DNA from: Odontocerum albicorne
Lineage: Eukaryota; Arthropoda; Insecta; Trichoptera; Odontoceridae
Direction of reading: 5' to 3'
DNA length: 64,000 nucleotides
Assembly: GCA_949825065.1 (NCBI GenBank)
Contig: OX463859.1
Span: 19,872,699 to 19,936,698, forward strand
Positions 24,841 through 37,104 of this stretch are shown here, piece after piece. Each line of letters opens with the position of its first letter. The stretch's first letter is position 1. Under the pieces are notes generated by a model, which was not told the DNA's origin, did no database searches, and was given only the letters and a program-made list of their open reading frames with translations. The position numbers and the translations under genes are program-made.

Positions 24841-25129
24841 GGTCTGGTTTTCACTGACATCTTTGTAACATATTGTATTTCTGGTTGATAGGAAGACATT
24901 GTCACGTGATAATAAAATGGACAGTTTTTACTGTTAATAATTAATACGTAATTAAAAACTATGTTTTTGTCAGTCATTCTCTACCTCTCTTTCCACTCAC
25001 GTGTTCACTGCAGATAGGCAGTATGTCGTTTGGCATTCCTTCGATATTAAAAACGATGTTTTATTGTTTTGTATTTTGTTATACCCGGAAGTATACTCAG
25101 AAGGGTTTATGGCATTAACCTTACCTTAG

Positions 25130-25262
25130 TAAAACTAACCGTTAAGGTGTTTAAATGAGCCAAATAAGACTGGAACCCTTTTTAAAAAAAACGGATTTCA
25201 ACGGCAACCGAACCCACAGTCCTCATGTTTAAATCAGGTGTCTTATAAACTAGTCCATAATA
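25130..25262 (-). repeat. SINE-A copy lacking its tail
   Basis: Antisense body gttaaggtgtttaaatgagc, agactggaacccttttt, B box (caacggcaaccgaaccc) and A-box region (caggtgtcttataaactagt). Confidence 0.65.
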
Positions 25263-26637
25263 TTGGTATGTTTCTCAAAATGTATAAATAAGGTAAAATT
25301 ACAGTTGGATTTTAATTTATATTCCCGAAAGTGAATTTCAAGACATTCTTACAGTTTCAAGTTAAAATAGAAAAGTCGAGATAAATTGTAGATTGCGTTG
25401 TATAAAAAAAACCTAATGCTTCGCAATCGTGGCTGAAAGCCGAATTAATCAGTCAAATGAGAGATTGCAGACGCAGAGATTGAAATAGCTCGGGTTTTAG
25501 AGTTAGTTTTTATTGCAAAGTGGTTGAGTTTTTATCGTATATCCGTTAAGAAAAAAATGAGATATACTCGAATAGTTAATGAAAATTTTTAATACAGTTG
25601 ATTCCGGTTAGTTGGGATTTATTTTATAAGTCATTGAAGAGAGATAAAATAACATATAAGTGCTTTTTAAAGCAATCCAATGAGGGTGCAAGTCTTATAG
25701 TAGATGATAACTGCTTTTGGAGTCGAACGATATGGACAATTGACGACATAAAGGATTGTATAAACCAAAATATAATTAATAAGTTAATTAAACGCGGTTT
25801 AACTCTTCTTAAAGTTGACCGTTGAAGTCTGGACGGGCAAAACCTTAAAATATATTTTTAATAAATACTACGAAGACAAAGCAGAATTCGGCCGTCCAGA
25901 ATGTTGACAAGGACAAACGAAATTGATACCTATATCAAGTTTTTAATGTCTAGGGAAAATACGCCGTATAAAATATAGACATTAAGATGAAAGTTCCATC
26001 AATCTTTAAAGTTTCGCAAGTCCTCTTTTCGCACCGAGAAAGTTATTTATCTAAGTAATTTAGAATTATTATCCAGAGGTCAGTATCTTGAACTTTGGAA
26101 GATAATTTATCGATTCAGTCGTTTAGTTCCAAATGTCGATAACAACAACAAAAAAATATTAATGATTTTTGCATCAGAAAGAAAATATATTTGATGATGG
26201 TTTTACTGAAGGTCAAATATCATAAATATAATTTATTATAGTATAAAATGTGAATATAATATAAAACACTTGAATTTATAAAAACGTTATTTATCATCAT
26301 CAAATATATTACCTGTCTACAGCACCAGCGAATTCCCCCCATATCATATTTACATGCCTATAATTATAACTTCTCTGAACAAAAAACACAGCACATTCTA
26401 AAACACTACAAAAAACATTAACCAACAATACGGGAACAAAATTATCAAAGAACACAAGTGATCATTGGTGAATGTTTGATGATATTTTAGTTATGGTTCG
26501 TTTTCTCGAAAAAAAAGTCAATTGGATCGATCTTTGACTGACTTAAAGTGTTAGAAATGTATGTGACGTTTGCAGCTTTATGGAACACTTCAAGACAACG
26601 CTTTTTGGGAAACCTCATCAAAGTTTATGATTTATTA
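25263..26637. other. AT-rich non-coding DNA
   Basis: A 75-codon open frame at 25598-25825 (+) has no recognisable motif. Nothing else seen. Confidence 0.35.
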
Positions 26638-26743
26638 ATATGATCTCTTAACACATTACACTCCATCTAAAGCTGAATGACCTACCAATAATATGATCTC
26701 TAAACACATTACACTCCATCTGAAGCTGAATGACCTACATTTA
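26638..26743. repeat. 53-bp direct duplication
   Basis: Two copies of atatgatctcttaacacatt, acactccatctaaagctgaa, tgacctac, with three or four differences. Confidence 0.85.
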
Positions 26744-26864
26744 ATTATCGAAACATCTACAAAGGTTTCTTTTTAGTTTGGCTTCCCTAGGTAAGTTTTT
26801 TACAGTTTTCTTACCAAATATGTTTTTCTAAACATATGCAGATATGTAGAAGTTCCTTATTGTA

Positions 26865-27085
26865 TTGTATTGTATTAAACTTTCGTTGTATACAGTACAA
26901 CCTGGCGGGTTTATTGCCGTGTGGCAATCTCTTCCAATCCATCAAAAAGATGTTAAAGAAGCTTTAAGTATAAACCAATATTGAGCCCTTTTTAAAAAAA
27001 ATCTGAGTTCCACCGGGATTTGAAACCGCAACCTCCGGATTGAGAGACAGGTATCTTTACAACTATTTCACGGAAGTAGTAGAAG
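26865..27085 (-). repeat. SINE-A copy, nearly full length
   Basis: Antisense order: gtattgtattgtatt tail, tatacagtacaacctggcgg, gccgtgtggcaatctcttcc, catcaaaaagatgttaaaga, poly-T-derived A run, then tRNA-like B box (gggatttgaaaccgcaacc) and A-box remnant. All SINE-A modules are present. Confidence 0.8.
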
Positions 27086-27176
27086 TTCCTAATCTAATGA
27101 CCACCACATTTATCATTGTATCCTTATATTCAACTGTTTTTTTTTTGTTAATTGTTTTTTTAATCTAATAAAAGTG

Positions 27177-27255
27177 GCTTCAAATCCCAAGCTAGAGCAG
27201 ATTGAGGATAGTGGTCTCTAAACGGCACTGTATAAATGTATTACTATTAGTTAGC
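27177..27255 (+). repeat. SINE-D tail
   Basis: cttcaaatcccaagctagag, gaggatagtggtctctaaac, ggcactgtataaatgtatta; ends in a TTA-rich tail. The same text recurs at 54.6, 59.75 and 63.72 kb. Confidence 0.6.
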
Positions 27256-27859
27256 ATCCAGTGAATACTTATGAACAATCCCAACCAACATACTCGTATT
27301 TTCATTGGCGTCGTACGGGTTCAATCGATAGACTCTTGATTTAAGCGTATGTGCGTCAACCAAGTATGTAACAAATGTGTGTATATTACCATTTTTATTC
27401 CTTCCCACTTCTAACACGAAGTGCTTGACATTTCTAAGGCTAAATAATGCCCTGTAGTTAGCATGGTTACTAACTACTCAGACAACACGGCTTCGATTAT
27501 CGGTGATGTACAGACTTGTTTTACTTGGAGGTATTTTCCATGAAGTGTTTTTTTGTACGTAAAATTTGAGCTACATAATGTTTTATTGGAAACATTTTTC
27601 GATCCACCAATGATACGAAATAATGTCAAATAAGAATTCTTTGATAATGGCATTTGTAAAATTAAGAAAGTTTCCGTGTGTGCTTTTTATATTGAAACAT
27701 TTTCTTCTATTGCTTGCATTTTTTCGCCTTGAAGTTTAGTTTGGACATGGGAGAAGAAAGATAAAAGTAAGATCGGGGCAATAGAGATGCACCCATAAAA
27801 TATGTATTGTGGAGTGTCAATGTATAAAAGAAGACGAAACGTTAGTATCAGAAAAATAA

Positions 27860-28190
27860 TTGTAGAATAAATAAGATGTTGCAAGCAACGTGAAGAAAGA
27901 TGGTTTGGAAATATTAAGAAAAGGAATGACGAAATAATGACTAAGTTAGTAATTAAGGCAGATGTGCTAGTCAAGTGTGGAAGAGGTAGACCGAGAAAAA
28001 CGTAGCTGAATCAAGTGAACGAGATTTTTAAAGAAGGAAACCTGAGAAGTATAAATAAAAAAATATTGTTTAATACATGACGAGATGTACGAACGAGACG
28101 GATGTAAAAGTTGTGCTTTTGGACAAACACATTTGTAGATCAATTTATCTGCCTACCTCCCCCGCAAAGGGACACAACGTGATGATATAT
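27860..28190 (+). mobile_element. LINE C-terminal tail and 3' end
   Basis: Encodes WFGNIKKRNDEI, then CGRGRPRKT and LNQVNEIFKEGN, the same ORF2 end as other copies, then the terminal phrase atctgcctacctcccccgca and cacaacgtgatgatatat. Stops are present. Confidence 0.65.
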
Positions 28191-28754
28191 ATGTATTCTT
28201 ATTTTTCATGCTGACAATAAATTATTTATTCTCATTTTGCTGTTTATGGATAAATCAGAAGAATTAAGAAAGAAGTTTTGAGGTGGTTTAGGTATAGTGA
28301 GAGAATGAACAGGGTTTTTTTTAATATAAATAGTTAACGAAGGAGAGTCTTTTTTTTTTATTTCCATGTGGCAATCAACCTGATGAAAAAATTACATGGT
28401 TTTAAAAATTTGTCAAACAATTATTATTTGTACAGATTTTATACATGATATAAATAAAAACGATAAAAATGAGATATGATTGATCGATGGAAGAAGAAAG
28501 GGATGGTCAAGAGGAAAGGCAAATCTAGAGTGAAACACGTAACAAACACACTTGAAATTTAGACGTAAATAAGAAGAAAGATGAACTGAGAGAGCCAGTC
28601 GACAATCTCAGCTTGAGCATAGCGCAAGTACATAATTGGAAAGATACTAAATATTTTTTTAGTAAAAAATAGGTGTTGAAAGACAGACAAAACTAATTTA
28701 TAGTGCAAATGTGAGTAAAAGGCGTAGTAGAGGAAGTCTAGATAAAATTTGGTT
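28191..28754 (+). mobile_element. Further fragmentary LINE tails
   Basis: 28258-28320 encodes EELRKKVLRWFRYSERMNRV (the WFGHxER region) and 28705-28740 encodes VSKRRSRGSL (the GRGRPR region). The sequence between is unassigned. Confidence 0.45.
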
Positions 28755-29056
28755 GGTATTTTAACTTTGACAACTTCTACTCGAAACGTGATTAATGTTG
28801 GTGACTTCTGCTCAAAACGTGATTAATATTGACAACTCACTCGAAATCTGATTAATATTAACAACTTCTACCCGAAACGGAATAAATATTGACAATTCAC
28901 GCTTGAAACGTGATTGAAATTGACTACTTTAATTCGAAACATGATTCATATTGACAACTCTCAATCGACACGTGAATAATATTGACAACTTCTGATCGAA
29001 ACGTGTTTAATATTGACAACTCTCACGTAAAAAGTGATTAACATTGACAAGTCCCA
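28755..29056. repeat. Diverged tandem array, unit about 33 bp
   Basis: About nine copies of attgacaacttctactcgaa followed by acgtgattaat. Copies differ by several bases. It begins just after a LINE tail fragment. Confidence 0.8.
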
Positions 29057-29119
29057 AAAAAAACATTTGTCTTAAATGACAAATTAAAATCGAGGTTTTT
29101 AAATGAAAAATATAATACT

Positions 29120-29200
29120 TTATATAGTATAGGTCAAATCCCAATATTACGAAATTCATGGGACCATAAAAATCGTTATACTGAATATGGGAGAAAAATA
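29120..29200 (+). mobile_element. Possible pogo/Tigger-like terminal fragment
   Basis: ataggtcaaatcccaatatt, acgaaattcatgggaccata, aaaatcgttatactgaatat follow the usual end of Tigger-like elements (CAGT..cctcgatataacg..gggacc..cgttatatcgag). Only one end is seen. At about 29248-29290 a piece of the 34.4-kb repeat follows (agtggaatatacagtgtttg). Confidence 0.4.
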
Positions 29201-29299
29201 AAGTAGTAATTTTTTTTCTTATTTATAGTTAAGGCATTAACATTTTGTTAAAAGTGGAATATACAGTGTTTGATAAAAACAAATTACAAATAATAAAAA

Positions 29300-30046
29300 A
29301 AACTGTACAATTTCATAAAAAAAGTTATATTCTTGTAAATACACTCAATCTTTAGGAATTGAAATCTTCTGCCAGTACTAAAAAATATTGACCTTTTGAC
29401 TGATCACCAAAGGGCACAAATCATAGCACATGCTTCTTAAATATTTATCATTTTCTTATTATCACTCAAAACTCGGTTCAGTAAAATCTTCTTTTGTTAA
29501 ATTGGCAGCTGTTATGCATTTTAATGCGCATACAATTTCTAAATCCAAACGCTGCAGAAATGTGTATGATTTGGAGGTAAAAATTCAACTTGAAAATGTT
29601 TTAGTTATTTAATTATGTGTCGCGTAATTAACTATTTAAATAAGGTTTTTCAGTTGTCATCCAAACCCGTTGGTTTGGATTCCTTTAGCGGGTATTTTCT
29701 GGGGGAAAAAATCGTTGAACTGAAAATGTTGTTTCGGTAAATTTATTATTTTATGTACGGTTCGTTCGATTTAACTAAAAAATATTCGTTTTTCTAAAAA
29801 TTCCGTTACTTTGGTTTTCATTATAATAAGATTAAAACCGTTCATGTTAACTAGATTTCATTCCAAAACATTTTTGTCGAAAAAAGGAGTTATTTTACTT
29901 TGTAACTAAACGACTAATTATAGGAGAGATCTCCAACGGTTTTGCAACGACTTAAATTTTCATAGGAATATGATTATTAGAATCCGTTCGACCTGTTTGT
30001 CGTTGAAATTAAATTTAAGTGAATAATTTTGTAGCATACAGACGAT
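29300..30046. other. AT-rich non-coding DNA
   Basis: Contains a 9-bp-arm hairpin near 29660-29681 (atccaaacc / ggtttggat). Otherwise unassigned. Confidence 0.4.
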
Positions 30047-30130
30047 CTTCGTGATCTAATTGATAAGACACCTGTCTTTCAATCTAAGGGTTACGGGTTG
30101 TATACCTGTCAGTACCCAATTTTGTTTTAT
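30047..30130 (+). repeat. SINE-A head (tRNA-like)
   Basis: cttcgtgatctaattgataa is an A-box region, gacacctgtctttcaatcta follows, and gggttacgggttgtatacct holds a degenerate B box. The body and tail are absent. Confidence 0.6.
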
Positions 30131-31645
30131 GAAAGTGTTCCATTAAAGTTTTTACTTAGGGCCTCGATAATAAATTTCTGGTTAGCTAGAAAATATTACA
30201 ATATAGCAATACACACGCAAGATTACATTGTATTCAACGATAGTCAACGTAACACAATACGAATTTTGCTGTCGAACAGGATTATGGTTTGTTGGCAAGT
30301 ATTCTTGTGTTTTTTTTATTAAAAAAGACCGGCCTTATTGAAAGTTTTATCACCAAATGTGTTCAAAGATCTGATAACTCAAATCTTTTAAATCAAAGTC
30401 AGTCTAAATTTTCTCTAAAGAACGTCTATCTATATTCAATCATAGGTAGGCACATATTGAGGGAAGCAACAATGAGAAAGTGATCTGAAAAACCATATGC
30501 TTTTAAATAAAATCATATAGGGGAAATCAACACGTTTTTTTATAACTAGAATCTTAATTCGGGAGAAAGTTGAATCAGGTTTTGTAAAAAATAGATCCAC
30601 TGTACCACCCGATATATAAGTTTTCCAGAAATTAATTGAATTAAACTAAAATTGCTCAATATTTTACCAAATTTTATCGTATATTTTTCTGAAAAAAATC
30701 TCAAAATGAATATTAATATATCTTATTACAACAGGTATGTATAAGTACATTGACAGATATTCTAATAACACATGCAATTTTAATTTTTAAATAAATACAT
30801 TTCGTAAAGAAAGCACCCCGTCAACGGTCAGGCACATACTTACTAATAATAACCATCGATGAAAAATTTAAAGACACGTGTCAACCTACAATCTCGAAAT
30901 TTCGCCATAAGTGGATACACGCCGGATACCATCTGACTGAGTCGAGCGGAATCTCAACCGCAACGTAAACACATGAACTTATTTGTTTATTTTCATATTA
31001 TTGTCGCATCATTTGATAATGAGGTATCATGATGATTTGAGATGGAATCCGTCGTCTCTGTGAATATTGTTTAAATGTTTATAAATTCCATTTGCCTCAT
31101 CGAATCGGGTATGATAACTCTTTTACTTTCCAAATATGTTTGCTTAACGTGAGAAACGGTGACCATTTATGACAAAATTGACTAGAAACAAGCCTTAAGA
31201 AAGAAAACTGCAACGTTTTCAAAACGTCGGTATCAAAAACGAACCCCGCGGTAAAACACTCCGAAACCAGCCTAATATAGCACAACTGATTCCTAATCTA
31301 GTTTCTCTAAATATTTCCACCAGAGACATCCCACACTACATATCCTACTAAGGACATTTTGATTTAAAAGATTCTTCTTGGTCGTTTCTTTGTGACCGAA
31401 AGGCGTGATTTCTCCTATCCATCTGCTCGACCCCATCCATGACGATTCTCCCCCTCTCCCAACTTTGAACCTGTCGGAGTACTACTGATACGTGACTATT
31501 TCTCCAATCTGGCAACAACAGAATTCTTTGTATATCAAAGAATCACACATCATCTGTTGCGGTTCACTCGGATTTCTTTCTTTCTTCGATCAGATGTATT
31601 TCATACTTATTGACATTTAAAAACTTACTAACAAAAATATTAATC
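30131..31645. other. Non-coding DNA
   Basis: No gene recognised. A slightly GC-richer block at about 31090-31560 carries short open frames without motifs. Confidence 0.35.
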
Positions 31646-33419
31646 TCAAATTTTCCTCGTCCTAATATCTCATAAAATTCATATATTATACATATTATGT
31701 TCCTCGTCCTATTATCCTATAAAATTTATATATTATAAATATTGTTCTCGTCCTAATATCCAATACATTGCACATATTATAAATATTTTCCTCGTTCTAA
31801 TATCCCACACAATTCATATATTATAAATATTTTCCTCGTCCAAATATCGCATACAATTCATATATTATAAATATTTTCTTCGTCCTTATATAACATACAG
31901 TTCATATATTATAAATATTTTCCTCGTCCTAATATCTCATACAATTCATATATTGTAAATATTTTCCTCGTCCTAATATATCATACAATTAATTTATAAG
32001 AAATATTTTCCTCGTCCTAATATCCCATGTAATTTATATATTATAAATATTTTCCTCCTCCTAATATACCATACAATTCATATATAGTATTATACATATT
32101 TTCATCGTACTATTATCCCATACAATTCATATATTATACATATTTTCTTCGTCCTTTTATACTATACAGTTCATATATTATAAATATTTTCCTCGTCCTA
32201 ATATGTCATACAATTCATATATTGTAAATATTTTCCTCGTCCTAATATCTCATACAATTCATATATTGTAAATATTTTCCTCGTCCTAATATATATAAAC
32301 AATTAAATTAAAATAAATATTTTTCTCGTCCTAATATCTCGTGCACATTATATATTATAAATATTTTCCTCGTCCTAATATCCCATACAATTCATATATT
32401 ATACATATTTTCTTCGTCCTATTATCCCATACAATTCATATATTATAAATATTTTCCTCGTCCTAATATGTCATACAATTCATATATTGTAAATATTTTC
32501 CTCGTCCTAATATCCCGTGTAAATTATATATTATAAATGTTTTCCTCCTCCTAATATTCCATACAATTCATATATTATACATATTTTCCTCGTCCTATTA
32601 TCCCATACAATTCATATATTATAAATATTTTCCTCGTCCTAATATCCCATACATTTCATTTATTATAAATATTTTCATCGTTCTAATATCTCATACAATT
32701 CATCTATTGTAAATATTTTCCTCGTCCTGATATCTCATACAATTAATTTATGATAAATATTTTCCTCCTCCTAATATCCTATGCAATTCATATTTTATAA
32801 ATATTTTTCTCGTCCTATTATCCCATACAATTCATATATTATAAATATTTTCCTCTTCCTAATATGTCATATAATTCATATATTGTAAATATTTACCTCG
32901 TCCTAATATCCCGTGTAAATTATATATTATAAATATTTTCCTCCTCCTAATATCCCATACAATTCATATATTATACATATTTTCCTCGTCCTTTTATCCC
33001 ATGCAATTCATATATTATAAATATTTTCCTCGTCCTAATATCCCATACATTTCATATATTATAAATATTTTCATCGTTCTAATACCTCATACAATTCATC
33101 TATTGTAAATATTTTCCTCGTCCTGATATCTCATACAATTAATTTATGATAAATATTTTCCTCCTCCTAATATCCCATGCAATTCATATATTATAAATAT
33201 TTTCCTCCTAATATCCCATACAATTCATATATTATACATATTTTCCTCGTCCTATTATCCCATACAATTCATATATTGTAAATATTTTCCTCGTCCTAAT
33301 ATCCCATACATTTCATATATTATAAATATTTTCATCGTCTTTATATATCATACAATTCATATATTATAAATATTTTCCTCGTCCTAATACCCCATACAAT
33401 TTATATATTATAAATATTT
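31646..33419. repeat. 44-bp satellite array with higher-order structure
   Basis: About 40 tandem copies of a 44-bp unit, tttcctcgtcctaatatccc then atacaattcatatattataa and atat. Distinctive variants recur exactly 396 bp apart (9 units): tatgtcata at 32467 and 32863, tcatcgttct at 32675 and 33071, aattaatttatgat at 32741 and 33137. So a nine-unit higher-order repeat is duplicated between about 32390 and 33180. The C/T-rich half and the AT-rich half alternate regularly. Confidence 0.95.
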
Positions 33420-34443
33420 CTCTTGAGATTTATTATTTATTTTAATTTTTGTAAGCTTTTCCAAAATATTGTTTTCTTACACCACGTTATAGACACGGCC
33501 ATGGAAGCCAATAATAATTATGTAACAAAAGCTGATTGAAAGTAAAAAAATGCTTTAAACCAATAAATCAGCCAAATGTAGTTTCATGAAAGTATTAAAT
33601 AATATCCTCAGCATACGATTTCAGCACTACATCTCAAGTGAATGATTCAATACGAGCAGGTTACGTATTAGAATTAACATTTAGTTTGTCTGAGGAAGAG
33701 CTCGCTAAAGCAATTCGAATAATATCGCATAAGTTAATTTTATCTTAAGTAAATTAAACTTTATTGTTGAATTATTTAATGAACAAATCAAAAAATAAGC
33801 AATTACCTTTATACACCCTCTTAAATTTCTTACTTTGTAAGAAAATATTATTTTTTGATGAAAAAACTTTTCTCCATTTAACGGCAAGTATTCGCCACAT
33901 TAAATAAGACAAATAGTTATTATAAGGCAGTGCTGTAACAATTTGTGATCATGAGGATTGTAAAATTATTCAGAGGGACTCGAGAGTTTCCAAGTTTTTG
34001 AAGTATATTTGATAAAAAAAAGTTATTGACTTATTTGAGAAAGGTACGAAACGACATATTTGATATTTGAAATATGTTTCGTAAAAAAACATTTTAAAAA
34101 GGTAAAAGATTTTTTTTTTGTTTTCTGAGTTAGTGCTGAGTAAATATTGTCTTTTTTAAACCGTATGAAATTGTACTAGTAATCAAAATAAAAATAATTA
34201 ATTTGTAAAAGATGACTTGTAGATATACAATTATTACAGTGACTAAAAAAATATTGTACTAGATATTGAGGGACAAATTTATGTTGCTATACTTGAGATT
34301 GCGACTAAAATGCAGCATGCGAATCTTCCTTTTTTCTTCCTCGACATATATCAACTTATATTTTTTCTTCGTCTTTCGTATTGTACCCTTCAATGTATAT
34401 GAATTGTATATTATTTATAGTTAAGATTGTTTATTCCTGTTAA
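33420..34443. other. AT-rich non-coding DNA
   Basis: No gene or repeat recognised. Confidence 0.4.
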
Positions 34444-34596
34444 CACTGTTTATTCCACTTTTTGTAACGATATAACCCTACCGGTTGCAAGGCTTTCACC
34501 TCATCTTCAGGGGTCTTGTTTGTCCTCACCTGATGATGAGGTGAAAGTCTTATAACCGGTAGGGTTATACCGTTACAAAAAGTGGAATAAACAGTG
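34444..34596. repeat. Inverted repeat pair, possible Penelope-like termini
   Basis: Left arm 34444-34512 and right arm 34528-34596 are reverse complements over about 69 bp with a few mismatches; both end in cactgtttattccacttttt. A related single copy lies at 9296-9440. The right arm contains cctgatgatgaggtgaaag. Penelope-like elements are known for inverted terminal repeat copies, but no reverse transcriptase is nearby, so the family is only suggested. Confidence 0.6.
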
Positions 34597-34639
34597 TTTA
34601 TAAAAACAAATTACAATATATGAATTGATAATACGGCCG

Positions 34640-34885
34640 GCCGTCAGACAATCGAGTTTGTCCTTTCAAGTGATGGCAACCTTACAGAACTTGAAGCGGC
34701 AACAACGCTGGCATAAATATTTTTGTGAGTTTCGTTTCCCAGATAACCTCTCTTGCTAGATTACGACCAGTAATCCTGGTAAAAGAATTCATGTGAGAAT
34801 TTTTTTTGAGAACCATCGGAAATTGAACCGGTACCCCTAGAGTAGAAATAAAGTATCTTATCAACTAATTCACGCAAACACCATG
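34640..34885 (-). repeat. SINE-B-like copy
   Basis: Reverse strand: gcgtgaattagttgataaga (A-box region) and accggttcaatttccgatgg (B box), followed by a body on the minus strand. The tail is diverged. Confidence 0.5.
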
Positions 34886-34959
34886 ATCATTTTGATTTAT
34901 CATAATGCTTATTGTTATATTTTTTTCGTATTATTTGAAATCCCTTTTCTACAACTGTA

Positions 34960-35355
34960 TGTTTGTACCAACTTGGATGTATGGGAGTGAAACGTGAACG
35001 TAGAAAATATTGAAAGAACCAAAAAAATGCGTGCCCTGAGGGGTAACAACGTATGTCAGTTTAAGAATTGAAATGATTAGGGATGAATGTTAACTAAATA
35101 CTGATATATTCAGTGGGATGGACAAGTTCATTCTAAGATGATTTGGGCATAAGCAACGAATAATTGAACTTAATTAAGGAGAAAATCTAGAGTGCAAATA
35201 AAAAGTGATTGTGTGGTGGAGGAATATCAAGGTAAATTAGGGTTGATCGAGTGAATGATATTTTGTATGAGCAAAATACAAAAAAATCAGAGAAATCGTG
35301 GGAGTTGTATGAAGAGATCTAGCGCTCGCGCAAATGATGTGACGGTACATATGCA
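34960..35355 (+). mobile_element. LINE ORF2 C-terminal region, broken
   Basis: ttggatgtatgggagtgaaa (usual YGSE region), then ggtaacaacgtatgtcagtt, agatgatttgggcataag (WFGH), ctagagtgcaaataaaaagt, and gtggtggaggaatatcaagg (GRGRPR region). Order matches intact elements but the frames are broken. Confidence 0.6.
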
Positions 35356-35749
35356 ATTCATTGTAATAAATTGGAATTTCTTCTTTTTCTTATCAATAAA
35401 TTTGTTGAATATTGTCAAATGAGTTTGAAAATATTACTGTTGTGAAATATTTATTATTTTAGAGATATAATATAAAGTTTCTTAATAAGTTTGTTAAATT
35501 GACGTCAAGGTATACCAGCTAATATGTAACTTAACGAAACAACCAGCTAATATATAAAGCGCTTTGTAAAGCGCTTAAAAACATATCATCTCTCTTAAAT
35601 GGCAAATCTGGTTTTTCCAGAGCAATCGAAATAATTGGTAAATTTATACAATTTTGTTTTCGATATTTTTACATTAAAGTTTATTTTCTGTAATGTAATA
35701 GTAAAATAAACACCCTCAGTTTTCGTTCAAAACTTTGAAGAACAACTGT

Positions 35750-35815
35750 ATACTTGTTTAGAAGAGATTGCCATCAGGTAATAAATTAGCCATATTGTAC
35801 ACTGTGGAATGAAGT
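35750..35815 (+). repeat. SINE-A tail fragment
   Basis: agaagagattgccatcaggt, aataaattagccatattgta, cactgtggaat: the last third of SINE-A, without head. Confidence 0.45.
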
Positions 35816-35839
35816 TACAATTAAACTAACAAAATCTCT

Positions 35840-36215
35840 CCGTACATGGAAAAAAACCTTCAATATAGTTTAGATATATGGAGAGAATTAACAACGAAAG
35901 AATGACCAAATAGTTACCTTATTTTAAAATCTGTTCCACTTAATCCTGCTACGTTTTACTCAGTCTACCTCATCCGTGTATACAATTAAAAAGTACAAGA
36001 TGTGTGTGGATGAGGTAGATTGAGTAAAACGTAGCAAGGTTAAGTGGACCAGATTTTAAAATAAGGTAAAGTGAGAAGTATGAAGAATAGGATATAGTGA
36101 ACGATGAGATGAATAAATATGGAGGAGGCGAATATTATGTGCTTGGATAAGAAAGGAGAAGATCTCTTCTCTCTGCCTACCTCGCAAGGGATACGGCGTG
36201 ACGATATATATGTAT
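35840..36215. mobile_element. Two LINE 3' tails head to head (foldback)
   Basis: taccttattttaaaatctgt, tccacttaatcctgctacgt, tttactcagtctacctcatc at about 35921-35982 is the inverse of 36009-36067. Arms are about 60 bp with five or so mismatches around a short spacer. The right half continues in + orientation to the terminal phrase tctgcctacctcgcaaggga, tacggcgtgacg. Confidence 0.75.
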
Positions 36216-36474
36216 AATCCTCCATATCCATGTTATATGATACGAGTATCTCACTCTGGTAGCGACTTTCTGTGACGGCACTGCTCTGGCAAAAAATAGC
36301 AATACAAAAGATAAAAAGCATCATTAATCACATATTATAGATAGAACAAATTAAAGTAATGGTGATTATAATGGCCTTTTGAGGGGAATCGATGGAGAGA
36401 ATGGAAGAGAGAGAGGTGAACAAAATAAACATAAAGGATGATTTATATTCTTTCTCTTCTTTTCTTTTCTATTG

Positions 36475-36860
36475 TATATACAATTTCGTACAAATCATCA
36501 CACCGTGCCCCTTGCGAGGGTTACAGATCTCCAAACTTTTCTATTTAAGCAGACAACTTTCGTCTCATCCATGTTCATACATTTCGTCATGTACAATATT
36601 GTATTATTCATACTTCTCACTTCACTTCTTTTAAAATCTGGTCTACTTAATTCAGCCACGTATTCTTTGTTTTACCTCCTCCGCGCGCACTTTGCATCTC
36701 TGAGTTATTTGCTTACTTAACCGTTCTTGCGTCATTCATTCTCTTCATACGCCCAAAACACCTTAAAACTTCTTAAAACATCAATTTAATCGACAGTTAT
36801 TTCTGATGTCGTCATTCCGTCTTCTTTCATACGCTTACTCGTAGAACTCTATATTAGAAT
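36475..36860 (-). mobile_element. LINE 3' end
   Basis: Antisense: cgtgccccttgcgagggtta, tccatgttcatacatttcgt, aatctggtctacttaattca, gttttacctcctccgcgcgc, then cgcccaaaacacc (WFG coding in reverse). Confidence 0.6.
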
Positions 36861-37104
36861 ATTTAATGACAAATTATATGTACTTCGTCATTCCACTAAC
36901 TACATTAATCTTTGCGATACATGTTTCCTATCTCGACGTTCTCATCAAGTAGAATTATGTCGATTTGTTACTAAAGCAATACTTTGATGCAACTAGTGTC
37001 ATGTTTTATTGGAAATATGTGGTTAACCTAATGTTTTTTTGATAAGGAGTATTTTTTACATTATTTCGTAAATTAGTACTGTTTTATTCTTGCTTATAGC
37101 TTTA

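Noticed and set aside
31646..33419. CRISPR-like array
   Set aside because: Units are contiguous 44-bp repeats without unique spacers, no cas genes, and the window is eukaryotic. It is a satellite.
34528..34560. Active hammerhead ribozyme
   Set aside because: CTGATGA and GAAA are present but the six bases between cannot form stem II, so an active fold is not supported; kept only as a hypothesis of a decayed motif.
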